The notes under the pieces: generated by a model
Told to the model about the DNA's origin: nothing
Seen by the model: the letters and a program-made list of their open reading frames with translations, nothing else
The model's database searches: none
Source: Lederbergia citri
GTDB taxonomy: Bacteria; Bacillota; Bacilli; Bacillales; Bacillaceae_C
Length of the DNA: 64,000 nucleotides
Assembly: GCF_018343625.1 (NCBI RefSeq)
Contig: NZ_JAGYPG010000002.1
Coordinates: 1,283,280 to 1,347,279 of the forward strand
Reading direction: 5' to 3'
Made by a program: the position numbers and the translations under genes
Shown here: positions 51,760 through 61,045 of the stretch, piece by piece
Position numbering within the stretch: position 1 is the stretch's first letter
Layout: each line of letters opens with the position of its first letter

Positions 51760-54700
51760 TTATACCATCAATATCTCCCGAATATCCTCTTCTGTCAGAG
51801 TCGATAGCGACTTCTCTTCAGAATCGATCACTTCTTCAATTAAATGGCGTTTTTGTTCCTGTAGCTCATTCATTTTTTCTTCGATTGTTCCTCTAGCGAC
51901 AAGCTTAATAACCTCTACTACGTTTTTCTGACCGATACGATGGGCTCTGTCAGCTGCTTGTTCCTCGACGGCTGGGTTCCACCAAGAGTCGTATAGGATC
52001 ACGGTATCGGCACCTGTCAAATTAAGGCCTGTACCGCCCGCTTTCAAGGAGATGAGGAAGAGATGGCGTTCTCCTGCATTGAATCGATTAGAGATGTTCA
52101 ATCTTTCTTCGGATGGAGTTTGTCCGTCAAGATAGAAAAAAGGCATGCCTTGAAACGCTAACTCTCTCCCGATGATCTGAAGCATTTTTGTAAACTGTGA
52201 GAAGATTAATACCCTTCTTCCTGAAAGCTGAGATTCTTTTATGATTTGCATAAGTTGTTCCAATTTAGCTGAGCTTCCATTATAGCCGTCTACAAACAAT
52301 GCAGGATGACAGCAAATCTGCCGAAGCCGAGTCAAACCTGCCAGAATTTTAATTCGATTTTTCCGGAGTGTATCCTTATCTAAATGTTTCAGCGTCTCGT
52401 GTTTAAGCTTGGCCAAGTAGGCAGCATACAGCTTCTTTTGATCCGGAAGCAACTCAACTGTCTCTCTCGACTCGATTTTCTCAGGAAGCTCTGAAAGCAC
52501 ATCCTCTTTCATTCTCCGAAGCAGAAACGGACGAATTCGCCGAGCAATTTTTTTCTTCGTGAGTTGACTGTATTCCTGTAAACCTTGAAAAAGCTCTGGA
52601 AATACAATATGAAAAATAGACCACAGCTCTTCTAGTGCATTTTCAACAGGTGTTCCCGTTAGTGCAAAACGATGATCCGCTTGAATTTTCTTCACTGATC
52701 TCGCAGTCTGGGTTGTTGGATTTTTAAAGGCTTGAGCCTCGTCAAAAAATACAGTATGAAAAGCTTGTTTCTCAAACCACATAATGTCCTTCCGCAAAAG
52801 GGTATACGAGGTGATGATAACGTCATTTTCTACCGCATCACTCTGTACATTCACTCTCTCTTTTTTATCGCCGTCTATAATAACGGCTTGTACATCTGGA
52901 GTGAATTTCATGAATTCACTATACCAGTTATACATAAGTGAAGATGGGCAAACAATGAGTACTGGATGTTTCCTTGTACGGATCTGAGAGATTTCTGACT
53001 GGATGAACGTGATGCTTTGAAGCGTTTTGCCTAATCCCATATCGTCTGCGAGAATTCCTCCAAAGCCATATTTTGCAATGGTTTTCATCCATTTGAAGCC
53101 GTTCTTTTGGTATTCCCGCAGCACAGATTGTAAGCTTACTGGTACCTCGTACTCGATTTTTTCTAGATTATAGATGTTATCTAAAAACTGACGAAATGAT
53201 TTTTCCAGCTCGAAAATATGATCATCACTTACAGAATCAAGTAGCTGAAGTCCTCGGACGATGGGAACATTCAAGCCACTTTCCAAATCCTCCGGTTGTG
53301 TCGGAATTTCCGTCAAAAATCGATTGACTTCCTCAAACTCCCTTGTTGTAAGAGAAAGCAGTGATCCGTTCGGCAGACGATAATATTTTCGTTTTTCCTC
53401 TAATGCCAATAGAATTTCACGTATATGTTTCTCAAAAATCCCATCCATTTCAAACTTGAATTCAAGCCAATTTGTCCGCTCCTTACTGACCTTCACCCTT
53501 ATTCGAGGGCGAGGATTTTCTCTGAAGATGCGGTTTCTCACTGCAGTCGTTGCATATAGCTGTACAAGCTTATTCATTTTCGGGACGATTTGGTACAAAA
53601 ACTCGAATTCCAACTCCTCGTTATGCAAAAAATAGCCACTTTCTGTCTTAGCAAACGAGCTTTCCTCCATAATCTGTAAAATCAAGTTCTCCTTTTCTAC
53701 ATCCCTGATAAGGATAGAATTCGCTTGAAATTCACGATTTTCTAACGGGTTAATGACAATATTTCCATAGTGAAACTCTATTCCCGCAAGAAGCCGATTT
53801 TTCAAACGATCCAAGTAGAGCTTGGCTACGAGAGGGGTCTCTTCAAGCATTTTAGTAATAGCAGCAGGAAGATGAACATCGCCTAGTTTTTTCAAACCAG
53901 GTATCACTTTTTCGATGAACACATGTAGTTGCTTCTGAGGAACGGAAAACTGATTTGTCCCTGAACCATCTAGCATCTGTTTTATTTCAATTAATCGGTT
54001 GAAGTCCTCATTTTCCAGCCGGATGAATTTTCCTTCAGACAACACATATCTATATGAATTTAAGACTTGTAACTGATCCAGACCATTAACACTAAGCTTG
54101 TAGCCACCTCCCTCATCAATGAAGTTAAATTGTAAGGGAAGCTGTTCTTTCGATAAGTGAATTCTTTCAAACGAATTCCCCTTGTACTCTAACCTTACCG
54201 AAGGTGCTTTTGTTAGTAAAAGCATAAGCCGTTCCCAGGAAGATGGCGGAATGAGCATAGTATGTTGGTGAGATGTGTAAGCTGTGTTGTCTTGATGTGT
54301 CTGAAAATAAACAGCTTCATCGTCCATCACATGAATGAGCTGTTGAATGACATCATCGGTTTCCTTTTGAAAGCAATGCAAAAGCGGATCATAAGTGAAA
54401 GAGGAGGAAAGCACACTTGTACCGCCTTTTTTCACATGAGCCAGGAATTCGCGGATACTTTTGATTTTATTCGAATCTATCATCGCTTCAATTCCGAGCA
54501 TATCCATTCCGTTTTCAATCGGGATGGTTCTACAAATAAATTCTAAATCAATGACTTTTCTTTTTTCAAAATGAAGCTGGTGCCTGCTCGATCGTATTGG
54601 ATTTTCATTGAAAATGGTCATCAAACCATCTGTCAACGCTTGATTATCATTAACGCTTTTATTTGGAGTGATTCCTTGTCGTTGATGTTCATAAATCGCC

Positions 54701-54960
54701 AGTAAAACGGCGGCGATATGCTGACAATCCCATTTATACGAAGCTAGTGTCGGGCAGCTGCATGTCGAATGAAATCCCCCATCCGGACTCTTCTTGATTG
54801 TCACATAGGAATCCTCTTTCCCTTTAACGACCGCATCACATCTATCAGAACTGTAATTTTCAAATATAACTTTATTTGAACGATAAAAGGAGTCTCCTCT
54901 TTTGAAGGAGACAGTCCCACATTTTTCTTGAATAATCTTGTGATTGATTGCGATATCCAA
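51760..54960 (-). CDS. SWIM zinc-finger and SNF2-type DNA translocase/helicase
   Basis: A 1066-residue ATPase. An N-terminal SWIM zinc finger (about 67-88: CSCPTLASYKWDCQH, the CxCxnCxH pattern) is followed by a long middle region (about 130-590), then an SNF2 helicase core: LADDMGLGKTLQS (Walker A, about 638), VFFDEAQAFKNP (DEAQ box, about 742), FALTGTPVENALEELWSIF, and in the second RecA lobe VLIFSQFTKMLQIIGREL, LKAGGTGLNLT and DRAHRIGQ. It resembles Bacillus SNF2 proteins such as YwqA/YqhH, which remodel protein-DNA complexes or move on DNA. The start is TTG at 54960, 9 bases after AAGGAG. Confidence 0.88.
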   Translation of the reverse strand: MDIAINHKIIQEKCGTVSFKRGDSFYRSNKVIFENYSSDRCDAVVKGKEDSYVTIKKSPDGGFHSTCSCPTLASYKWDCQHIAAVLLAIYEHQRQGITPNKSVNDNQALTDGLMTIFNENPIRSSRHQLHFEKRKVIDLEFICRTIPIENGMDMLGIEAMIDSNKIKSIREFLAHVKKGGTSVLSSSFTYDPLLHCFQKETDDVIQQLIHVMDDEAVYFQTHQDNTAYTSHQHTMLIPPSSWERLMLLLTKAPSVRLEYKGNSFERIHLSKEQLPLQFNFIDEGGGYKLSVNGLDQLQVLNSYRYVLSEGKFIRLENEDFNRLIEIKQMLDGSGTNQFSVPQKQLHVFIEKVIPGLKKLGDVHLPAAITKMLEETPLVAKLYLDRLKNRLLAGIEFHYGNIVINPLENREFQANSILIRDVEKENLILQIMEESSFAKTESGYFLHNEELEFEFLYQIVPKMNKLVQLYATTAVRNRIFRENPRPRIRVKVSKERTNWLEFKFEMDGIFEKHIREILLALEEKRKYYRLPNGSLLSLTTREFEEVNRFLTEIPTQPEDLESGLNVPIVRGLQLLDSVSDDHIFELEKSFRQFLDNIYNLEKIEYEVPVSLQSVLREYQKNGFKWMKTIAKYGFGGILADDMGLGKTLQSITFIQSEISQIRTRKHPVLIVCPSSLMYNWYSEFMKFTPDVQAVIIDGDKKERVNVQSDAVENDVIITSYTLLRKDIMWFEKQAFHTVFFDEAQAFKNPTTQTARSVKKIQADHRFALTGTPVENALEELWSIFHIVFPELFQGLQEYSQLTKKKIARRIRPFLLRRMKEDVLSELPEKIESRETVELLPDQKKLYAAYLAKLKHETLKHLDKDTLRKNRIKILAGLTRLRQICCHPALFVDGYNGSSAKLEQLMQIIKESQLSGRRVLIFSQFTKMLQIIGRELAFQGMPFFYLDGQTPSEERLNISNRFNAGERHLFLISLKAGGTGLNLTGADTVILYDSWWNPAVEEQAADRAHRIGQKNVVEVIKLVARGTIEEKMNELQEQKRHLIEEVIDSEEKSLSTLTEEDIREILMV

Positions 54961-55240
54961 AGAACGTACTCCTTCCTCTGGAAATTCTAACTATGAAGAT
55001 TTTATCATATTTTTGGATGGTTTTTCTTTATGATAACGCTTTGCTGTTTTACCAGAGAGAGCAATATAGAAAAATTCAAAGAAACGGCTCGTAAAAGTGA
55101 ACTAATTGTCAGTGTCAGGAACTCCTTCTATTTCCTGACTACAAACCTCCAAAGTTCTTCAATTAGAAAAAAAGGTAACTCCAATTTCCAAGCAATCGAC
55201 CACCCTCATAAGGAGAGTTGAACAAATAAACTCTTCTTTT
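54961..55240. other. Intergenic region before the Pho boxes
   Basis: About 280 bases between divergent genes. No gene is supported; a small open frame at 55030-55221 lacks a ribosome binding site. Confidence 0.35.
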
Positions 55241-55290
55241 TTAACAGAAGGTTAATAGAACCTTTACAGCAAAACAACTGAACATTAACT
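55241..55290 (+). promoter_or_regulatory. Pho box: five PhoP half-sites at 11-bp spacing
   Basis: TTAACA (55241), TTAATA (55252), TTTACA (55263), ACAACT (55274) and TTAACT (55285) each start exactly 11 bases apart. Bacillus PhoP binds TT(A/C/T)A(C/T)A repeats separated by 5 bases, usually four; three here match well and two less. They end 9 bases before the -10. Confidence 0.8.
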
Positions 55291-55296
55291 TTCCCT

Positions 55297-55305
55297 TGCT
55301 ATACT
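55297..55305 (+). promoter_or_regulatory. -10 of the ugp-type operon
   Basis: TGCTATACT contains TATACT (55300-55305) with a TGn extension, 37 bases before the ATG at 55342. The -35 region is covered by Pho half-sites, the usual layout of PhoP-activated promoters. Confidence 0.75.
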
Positions 55306-55341
55306 AAATTCCTATTAAAAAGGTATGTAAGGAGAATTAAA

Positions 55342-56415
55342 ATGACCATTACGTTGAAAAATGTTTCGATGAAATTTTCACATACAACAGCAGTGAATCA
55401 GTTATCTGTCACGATTCCTAAAGGAGAACTGGTTTCTATATTAGGACCTAGTGGTTGCGGAAAAAGCACTACATTATTTATGCTCGCTGGACTTTATGAA
55501 CCAACGGATGGATCCATTTTATTCAATGGGAAAGACGTCACAAAATTGACCCCAGAAAAGCGAGGTATTGGGATGGTCTTCCAAAACTACGCTTTATATC
55601 CTCATATGACCGTTTTACAAAATATTATGTTTCCTTTAAAAATGCATAAAGTGAAAAAAGCAGATGCCAAAATCAAAGCAATTGAAATGGCGAAGCTTGT
55701 GGAAATTGATCACTTATTAGATCGAAAGCCAAGTATGTTGTCAGGTGGTCAGCAACAACGTGTTGCTATTGCACGTGCTTTAGTAAGAGAACCAGAGATT
55801 CTATTACTCGATGAGCCACTATCTAATTTAGATGCACGCTTACGTCTTACCATGCGTGAGGAGATTAGAAGAATTCAACAAGCATTAAAAATTACGACTG
55901 TTTTTGTTACGCATGACCAAGAAGAAGCCCTTAGTATTTCGGATCATGTTTTATTGATGAATCAAGGGGAGCTTATGCAATTTGATATTCCTGAAAATTT
56001 ATATGATGAACCGAATCATCAATTTGTAGCTAGTTTTATAGGGTCGCCACCTATCAATTATTTTGAAGGGGAAATTATCGATCATGTATTAAAAACTCCT
56101 TTCGGATATGAAGTAACGGTCGAGGCACCTAATCAGCCAGTTCAAATTGCCGTTCGACCTGAAAATATCTATCTTTCTACTACTGGGCTAAACAAGAAAG
56201 TTCAATATGTAGAGCGCATAGGCAAAGATACGTTAGTGGTTGTTGGCTCAGAAGAAGAAAAAACTCGCTTTTTCCTCCAAAAAGGGGAGCAAGTTGATGT
56301 GGGTCAAGCTATATATGTTCAAGCAGACAAAGCAGCTATTCGAGTCTTTCAAAAAACGGGGGAAAGAATCTACTTAAAGGGGCAAATGAAAGATGAAATT
56401 CAAAGAATCAGTTAA
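55342..56415 (+). CDS. ugpC: Sugar-phosphate ABC transporter ATP-binding protein (UgpC/MsmX type)
   Basis: A 357-residue ATPase of the CUT1 family. Walker [19 protein letters not shown] (about 36-53), Q-loop MVFQNYALYPHMTV, signature LSGGQQQRVAIARALVREP, Walker B LLLDEPLSNLDARLR, switch His in FVTHDQEEAL, and a C-terminal TOBE-type domain (about 240-350). It powers uptake through the two permeases that follow. AAGGAG lies before the ATG. It is first in the operon, behind the Pho box; the ugp name rests on order and on the regulation. Confidence 0.85.
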   Translation: MTITLKNVSMKFSHTTAVNQLSVTIPKGELVSILGPSGCGKSTTLFMLAGLYEPTDGSILFNGKDVTKLTPEKRGIGMVFQNYALYPHMTVLQNIMFPLKMHKVKKADAKIKAIEMAKLVEIDHLLDRKPSMLSGGQQQRVAIARALVREPEILLLDEPLSNLDARLRLTMREEIRRIQQALKITTVFVTHDQEEALSISDHVLLMNQGELMQFDIPENLYDEPNHQFVASFIGSPPINYFEGEIIDHVLKTPFGYEVTVEAPNQPVQIAVRPENIYLSTTGLNKKVQYVERIGKDTLVVVGSEEEKTRFFLQKGEQVDVGQAIYVQADKAAIRVFQKTGERIYLKGQMKDEIQRIS

Positions 56416-57271
56416 GGCTATTCTGTACTTATTCCCTGCGTTACTCATTATCGGGGTTTTCGTCATTTATCCCATCATTAAATCATTATTAATGAGTTTT
56501 TATGCAGATTACGACTTTTTCAATGATGTCGTCCACCGTTATGGTTTTGATAACTTTATTTTTTTGTGGAATGATCCCGTCTTTCATAAAGCGTTGAAAA
56601 ATACATTTATTTTCGTATTAGGAGTCGTACCCATTTCAATTATTTTGTCTTTATGGATTGCAATCATGCTTAATTCTATTACTTTGTTAAATAAGTTTTT
56701 CAGAGCCATCTATTTCATACCATTTGTTACAAGTGTTGTAGCAGTTTCTATCGTATGGCGTTGGATCTTTCACTCGAACTATGGAATTATGAACTACTTT
56801 CTAAGTTTCTTTGGAATTGAGCCAATCCAATGGCTAACGAGTACAGAATGGGCAATGCCTGCGCTGATCATTTTATCTATTTGGAAGGGATTAGGATATA
56901 ACATTATTATTTTTCTAGCGGGTTTACAAACAATCGGCGATACGTATTACAACGCTGCAAGAATTGATGGTGCAAAGCGGTGGAATCGATTCATACATGT
57001 CACACTTCCACAGTTAGCACCTACGACATTTTTTGTATTCATTATCTCGATTATTAATTCGTTTAAAGTGTTCGATGAAATATATGCATTATTTGATGGA
57101 AAGGCTGGTCCATCTAATAGTGCGTTAACCGTTGTTTACTATGTATTTGATAAATTTTATGGTGAATGGAACTTTGGTGTGGCGTCTGCAGCGGCTTATG
57201 TACTTTTCCTCATCATCTTCATCATCACATTAATTCAATTTTATATTAACAAGAAAAAAATAACTTATTAA
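56393..57271 (+). CDS. ugpA: Sugar-phosphate ABC transporter permease (UgpA type)
   Basis: A 292-residue permease with six helices: ILYLFPALLIIGVFVIYPIIKS starts it, then LKNTFIFVLGVVPISIILSLWIAI, and the EAA loop YNAARIDGAKRWNRFIHVTLPQL that docks on the ATPase. It overlaps ugpC by 23 bases, with AAAGGGG about 10 bases before the ATG at 56393. Family: MalF/UgpA-type. Confidence 0.88.
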   Translation: MKFKESVKAILYLFPALLIIGVFVIYPIIKSLLMSFYADYDFFNDVVHRYGFDNFIFLWNDPVFHKALKNTFIFVLGVVPISIILSLWIAIMLNSITLLNKFFRAIYFIPFVTSVVAVSIVWRWIFHSNYGIMNYFLSFFGIEPIQWLTSTEWAMPALIILSIWKGLGYNIIIFLAGLQTIGDTYYNAARIDGAKRWNRFIHVTLPQLAPTTFFVFIISIINSFKVFDEIYALFDGKAGPSNSALTVVYYVFDKFYGEWNFGVASAAAYVLFLIIFIITLIQFYINKKKITY

Positions 57272-57283
57272 GGGAGAAAGAAC

Positions 57284-58108
57284 ATGAAAATCGACCCGCT
57301 TTCGAAGACATTTATATACGTCATGCTGGGAATCGGCAGCATTTTAATGCTCCTCCCTTTCATTTGGATGATTTCTACATCACTTAAAAGTGGTCATGAG
57401 GTCATGATTATGCCACCTATTTGGATTCCAGAAACTCTTCATTTTGATAACTATGCAAAAGCATTTGATAAAGCTCCTTTTGCGACTTATTTTATGAACT
57501 CAGTCATCGTGATGGTTTTAAGTACGTTAGGTGAAGTCATTACAACCATTTTAGCTGCTTATGCATTTAGTCGTTTGAACTTTTGGGGAAAAGATGTGCT
57601 GTTTGCAATATTAGTTGGAACAATGATGGTTCCAGGTGAAGTTTTACTCGTGCCTAACTTTGTTTTGCTTTCAAATTTAGGTTGGATTGACCACTATCAA
57701 GCAATAATTGTTCCTTGGACTGCAAGCATTTTTTCTATCTTTTTATTACGCCAGTTTTTCCTTAAGATTCCCAAAGAGTTAAATTACGCTGCCCGTGTAG
57801 ATGGCTGTAACAATTTCAGATTTTTATGGTCCATTATGGTTCCAATTGCTAAGCCAGCGTTAATTACGATTATTTTACTGAAAGCAATTGGATCATGGAA
57901 TGCGTTCCTATGGCCTTTGGTCGTAACAAACTCAAAAGAAATGAGAACTTTGCCTGTTGGTCTAACAAGCTTCACTACAGAAGCAGGAACGGTGTATGAG
58001 CTCCTTATGGCGGCATCAACGATGATTATTTTTCCAATGATTATTTTATTTATTTTCTTACAAAAACATATTATCAAGGGAATTGCGGGAGCAGGCATTA
58101 AAGGTTGA
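57284..58108 (+). CDS. ugpE: Sugar-phosphate ABC transporter permease (UgpE type)
   Basis: A 274-residue permease with six helices: YVMLGIGSILMLLPFIWMIST, then FATYFMNSVIVMVLSTLGEVI, and the EAA loop NYAARVDGCNNFRFLWSIMVPI. The end, FLQKHIIKGIAGAGIKG, is the usual MalG/UgpE ending. AGGGAG lies before the ATG, 12 bases after ugpA. Confidence 0.88.
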   Translation: MKIDPLSKTFIYVMLGIGSILMLLPFIWMISTSLKSGHEVMIMPPIWIPETLHFDNYAKAFDKAPFATYFMNSVIVMVLSTLGEVITTILAAYAFSRLNFWGKDVLFAILVGTMMVPGEVLLVPNFVLLSNLGWIDHYQAIIVPWTASIFSIFLLRQFFLKIPKELNYAARVDGCNNFRFLWSIMVPIAKPALITIILLKAIGSWNAFLWPLVVTNSKEMRTLPVGLTSFTTEAGTVYELLMAASTMIIFPMIILFIFLQKHIIKGIAGAGIKG

Positions 58109-58214
58109 GATGTAGGACTTTTTGGGAGGTGTTGCTTAGCGATTTTGAAGTAAAAGATAACAATAAACTCAGACATGTTTCAGTACTTTATAAAACAACA
58201 AGGGAGAGTAAAGC

Positions 58215-59552
58215 ATGAAAAGATTATCTTTATTGTTATTTGTAATGATGGTGAGTGTGTTCGTTGCCGCTTGTGGTAACGGTACGAATGAAAGCAATAC
58301 TTCAAATAATAAAGCAACAGCAACAGAAAAAATTGGTACAACTGAAACAGCCACTGCGGAGCCGGTAGAGGTTGTATTCTGGCATGCCATGAGTGATACG
58401 CACGAAAAATGGCTAGAAGATGCTACTGCAAAATTCAATGCAGAACATAAAAACATTACAGTAAAATTAGTGAACCAAGGTAGCTACGGTGATTTGTCAC
58501 AGAAATTACTGGCTGCTGCGAAAGCTAAAGCTTCACCGACAATTGCACAAGCTTATGCTGAGTGGATGACTGATTATAACCAAAACAATCTTGTAGTTGA
58601 CTTAGCTCCAATGATTAAGGGGGAAAATGGATTCCCAGCAGACCAAAGCTATGAGGATATTAGCGAAGTTTTCCGTAACGACAATACGTTTGGAGATAAA
58701 ATCTTAGGATTACCATTTAATAAATCATCACGCGTACTTTTTTACAACAAAAAGTATTTTGAAGACAACGGCTTAACACCTCCTACAACATGGGAAGAAT
58801 TAGCAGCTTCTGCGAAAGCATTAACAAAAGAAATCGATGGTAAAAAAGTTGTTGGAATGGGCTTTGAAAACGGAATGGGTTCTGAATTTAGTATGTGGGT
58901 TGAACAAGCAGGTGGAGATTTTATAGATGAACAACAAGGAAAAGTTTTATTTAATTCGGATGCAGGATTAGATGCTTTAACCTTTATCAACGATATGCTA
59001 AAAGATGGATCTGCTCGTATGGCTGGCGAAGATGGTTACATGTCTGGTCCTTTCACGAGAGGCGACGTTGCGATGTATATTGGTTCAAGTGCAGGGATTG
59101 CATACGTAGCTAAAGATGCTGGAGATATGGAATGGTCAACAACTCCACTTCCTAAAGGCGTTAAACAGGCAGCTCCTTTCCAAGGAACCAATATTACGAT
59201 GTTTGCCAATAGCACAGAAGCAGAGCAAGAAGCAGCATTTGAATACATGAAATATCTTATTACACCTGAAAACACAGTAGATTGGGCAAAAACAACAGGT
59301 TACCTTCCAGTCCGCACATCCGCTCAACAAGGTTCCGATTGGACGTCATTCATTGCAGAGAACGAGCCATATCAAGCTGGTAATACTCAATACGCTTATG
59401 GATTTATCGATGTTCGTTTACCTGGTTCTTTTGCAATGAAAAATGCGATGCAAGCAGAATTAGATAAAATGCTATATGAAAACGCAACGCCAGCAGAAAC
59501 ATTAGAAGCAATGGCTAAAAAAGGTCAAGAAGCTTTGGATCAAGCGAAATGA
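58215..59552 (+). CDS. ugpB: Sugar-phosphate-binding lipoprotein (UgpB type, SBP family 1)
   Basis: A 445-residue extracellular lipoprotein. Residues 1-18 (MKRLSLLLFVMMVSVFVA) are the signal and VAAC the lipobox. The mature part starts with an Asn/Ser/Thr-rich spacer and then EPVEVVFWHAMSDTHEKWLED, followed by NKSSRVLFYNKKYFEDNGLTPPTTWEELA, the classical UgpB/sugar-binding landmarks. UgpB binds sn-glycerol 3-phosphate or glycerophosphodiesters; with the Pho box this substrate class is likely but unproven. It ends in an ATGA overlap with the next gene. Confidence 0.85.
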   Translation: MKRLSLLLFVMMVSVFVAACGNGTNESNTSNNKATATEKIGTTETATAEPVEVVFWHAMSDTHEKWLEDATAKFNAEHKNITVKLVNQGSYGDLSQKLLAAAKAKASPTIAQAYAEWMTDYNQNNLVVDLAPMIKGENGFPADQSYEDISEVFRNDNTFGDKILGLPFNKSSRVLFYNKKYFEDNGLTPPTTWEELAASAKALTKEIDGKKVVGMGFENGMGSEFSMWVEQAGGDFIDEQQGKVLFNSDAGLDALTFINDMLKDGSARMAGEDGYMSGPFTRGDVAMYIGSSAGIAYVAKDAGDMEWSTTPLPKGVKQAAPFQGTNITMFANSTEAEQEAAFEYMKYLITPENTVDWAKTTGYLPVRTSAQQGSDWTSFIAENEPYQAGNTQYAYGFIDVRLPGSFAMKNAMQAELDKMLYENATPAETLEAMAKKGQEALDQAK

Positions 59553-60853
59553 TGATTGAAAAAACAATCGAAAATAGTGCTACTACCATCCAATTTTATG
59601 CTGGCTTAAAAACAATTGGAGGAACTATTTTTGAAATAAAGTATAAAGAAGAAAGATTTATAGCTGATTTCGGGATGGTTTTTCAAAACAAAGAGGGAGT
59701 CCAAGCACGCCCTCAATCGATGATTTCAGATTTACAAGCACTTGGTGTGATTCCCATGATTAGCGGTGTGTTGAAATCCGATGAGGTTGATAAAAATGCG
59801 ACTATTGCAATCTCACATTTACATCTAGATCATATGGGGCTGTTACAGTATGTACATCCAGATGTACCAATCATCATGAGTGAGGAAAGCAAAACATTGT
59901 ATGAGCATTTGCATACAATTGAGGAAGAACCGAATGTAAATGTAGGACAACAAGTAAAAAGTGTACCTTTTCATCAGCCTTTTCAAGTATCCCAACATAT
60001 ACAAATAGAGTTCTTCCCAGTTAATCACGATGTTTTGGGTGCCAGTGCAATAAAGATTACAACTCCAGATACTAAGATTGTTTACACTGGTGATATCCGT
60101 CTCCATGAAAAAGATGTAGATACGGCAAATTTGCCTAAGATTGCGGGATCTCCTGACGTATTAATCATTGAGACAACGAATGTGCAAGAGGAATTTCTCG
60201 ATGTTAATCCCTTCATTCCAAGTGAAGCGGATGCGTTAATACCAGCTTTACTGGAGATTGAGTCTCCAATTATTTTTAATATTTATCATCGAAATGTGAA
60301 ACGTTTGGAAATATTAATCGAGGCAGCAAGACAAAAAGAAAAAATGATTGTGTTCGAACCTGAAACGGCTTATTTAATCGAGTCATTCAACTTGGATGCA
60401 CCACATGTACGATATTTAATAGATGGACAAGATACTTCAAAGATTGCCAATCAAATACAGAGGATACAGCCAATCACCTTAGATGAAGTACGTGACCGTT
60501 TTTCCTCTGTATGGTTTCAATCTTCCTACCATCTCATTAACACCTTATTAGAATTACCTGTAGAAGGTGCAACGTATGTTCACTCTAACGGTGTACCGTT
60601 AGGAAGCTTTGACCCTATGTATGCCGATTTATTGGAACGGATTCAAACGCTAGGCATGGAGTTCGTAGTACTTGGTGTTTCTGGTCATGCAGCAGCTGAA
60701 CAAATTAAATGGATGGCGGATGCTCTGCAAGCGAAGGTCACCATTCCATTACACGGTTTCACACCTGAATTGCTGAAAGGGCCATATCAAACGTTCTTAC
60801 CTGAAAAAAATAAAATATACCCTATCTCATCCCTACTACAAGGGATGAAATAA
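59549..60853 (+). CDS. Beta-CASP-like MBL-fold metallo-hydrolase in the ugp operon
   Basis: A 434-residue hydrolase without signal peptide. Metal ligands: Asp40 in FIADFG, His90, His92, Asp94, His95 in SHLHLDHMG, His160 in PVNHDVLGA, Asp182 in YTGDIRLH and His402 in IPLHGFTPE. Residues 205-385 plus VSGHAAAEQI (His380) look like a beta-CASP insert, the mark of RNase J and CPSF-type nucleases, but the protein lacks RNase J's C-terminal domain (about 555 residues in RNase J). Its ATG overlaps the ugpB stop (ATGA), so it is co-expressed under phosphate starvation. It may cut a phosphate ester bond, of nucleic acid or of the imported diester; this is inferred. Confidence 0.78.
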   Translation: MMIEKTIENSATTIQFYAGLKTIGGTIFEIKYKEERFIADFGMVFQNKEGVQARPQSMISDLQALGVIPMISGVLKSDEVDKNATIAISHLHLDHMGLLQYVHPDVPIIMSEESKTLYEHLHTIEEEPNVNVGQQVKSVPFHQPFQVSQHIQIEFFPVNHDVLGASAIKITTPDTKIVYTGDIRLHEKDVDTANLPKIAGSPDVLIIETTNVQEEFLDVNPFIPSEADALIPALLEIESPIIFNIYHRNVKRLEILIEAARQKEKMIVFEPETAYLIESFNLDAPHVRYLIDGQDTSKIANQIQRIQPITLDEVRDRFSSVWFQSSYHLINTLLELPVEGATYVHSNGVPLGSFDPMYADLLERIQTLGMEFVVLGVSGHAAAEQIKWMADALQAKVTIPLHGFTPELLKGPYQTFLPEKNKIYPISSLLQGMK

Positions 60854-60860
60854 TTGTGGA

Positions 60861-60889
60861 CTCCGCTTCATTTTGAAGCGGGGTTTTTT
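60861..60889 (+). terminator. Terminator of the ugp operon
   Basis: CTCCGCTTC (60861-60869) pairs with GAAGCGGGG (60875-60883) with a 5-base loop and one T-G pair, followed by TTTTTT. Confidence 0.9.
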
Positions 60890-61045
60890 CAAAAGAAAAG
60901 AGCTTGTGCTTTTCTTAATTTATAGCGATTTACAAAGCCGGCCCTTGTTTCCTAATAAACTTTATTTAATCTGTACACTGAGTTTACAAAGCTTTAATAT
61001 TCAGGTGTTATGATTGGCTTACCAACGAATGAGGAGGCGGTATGA

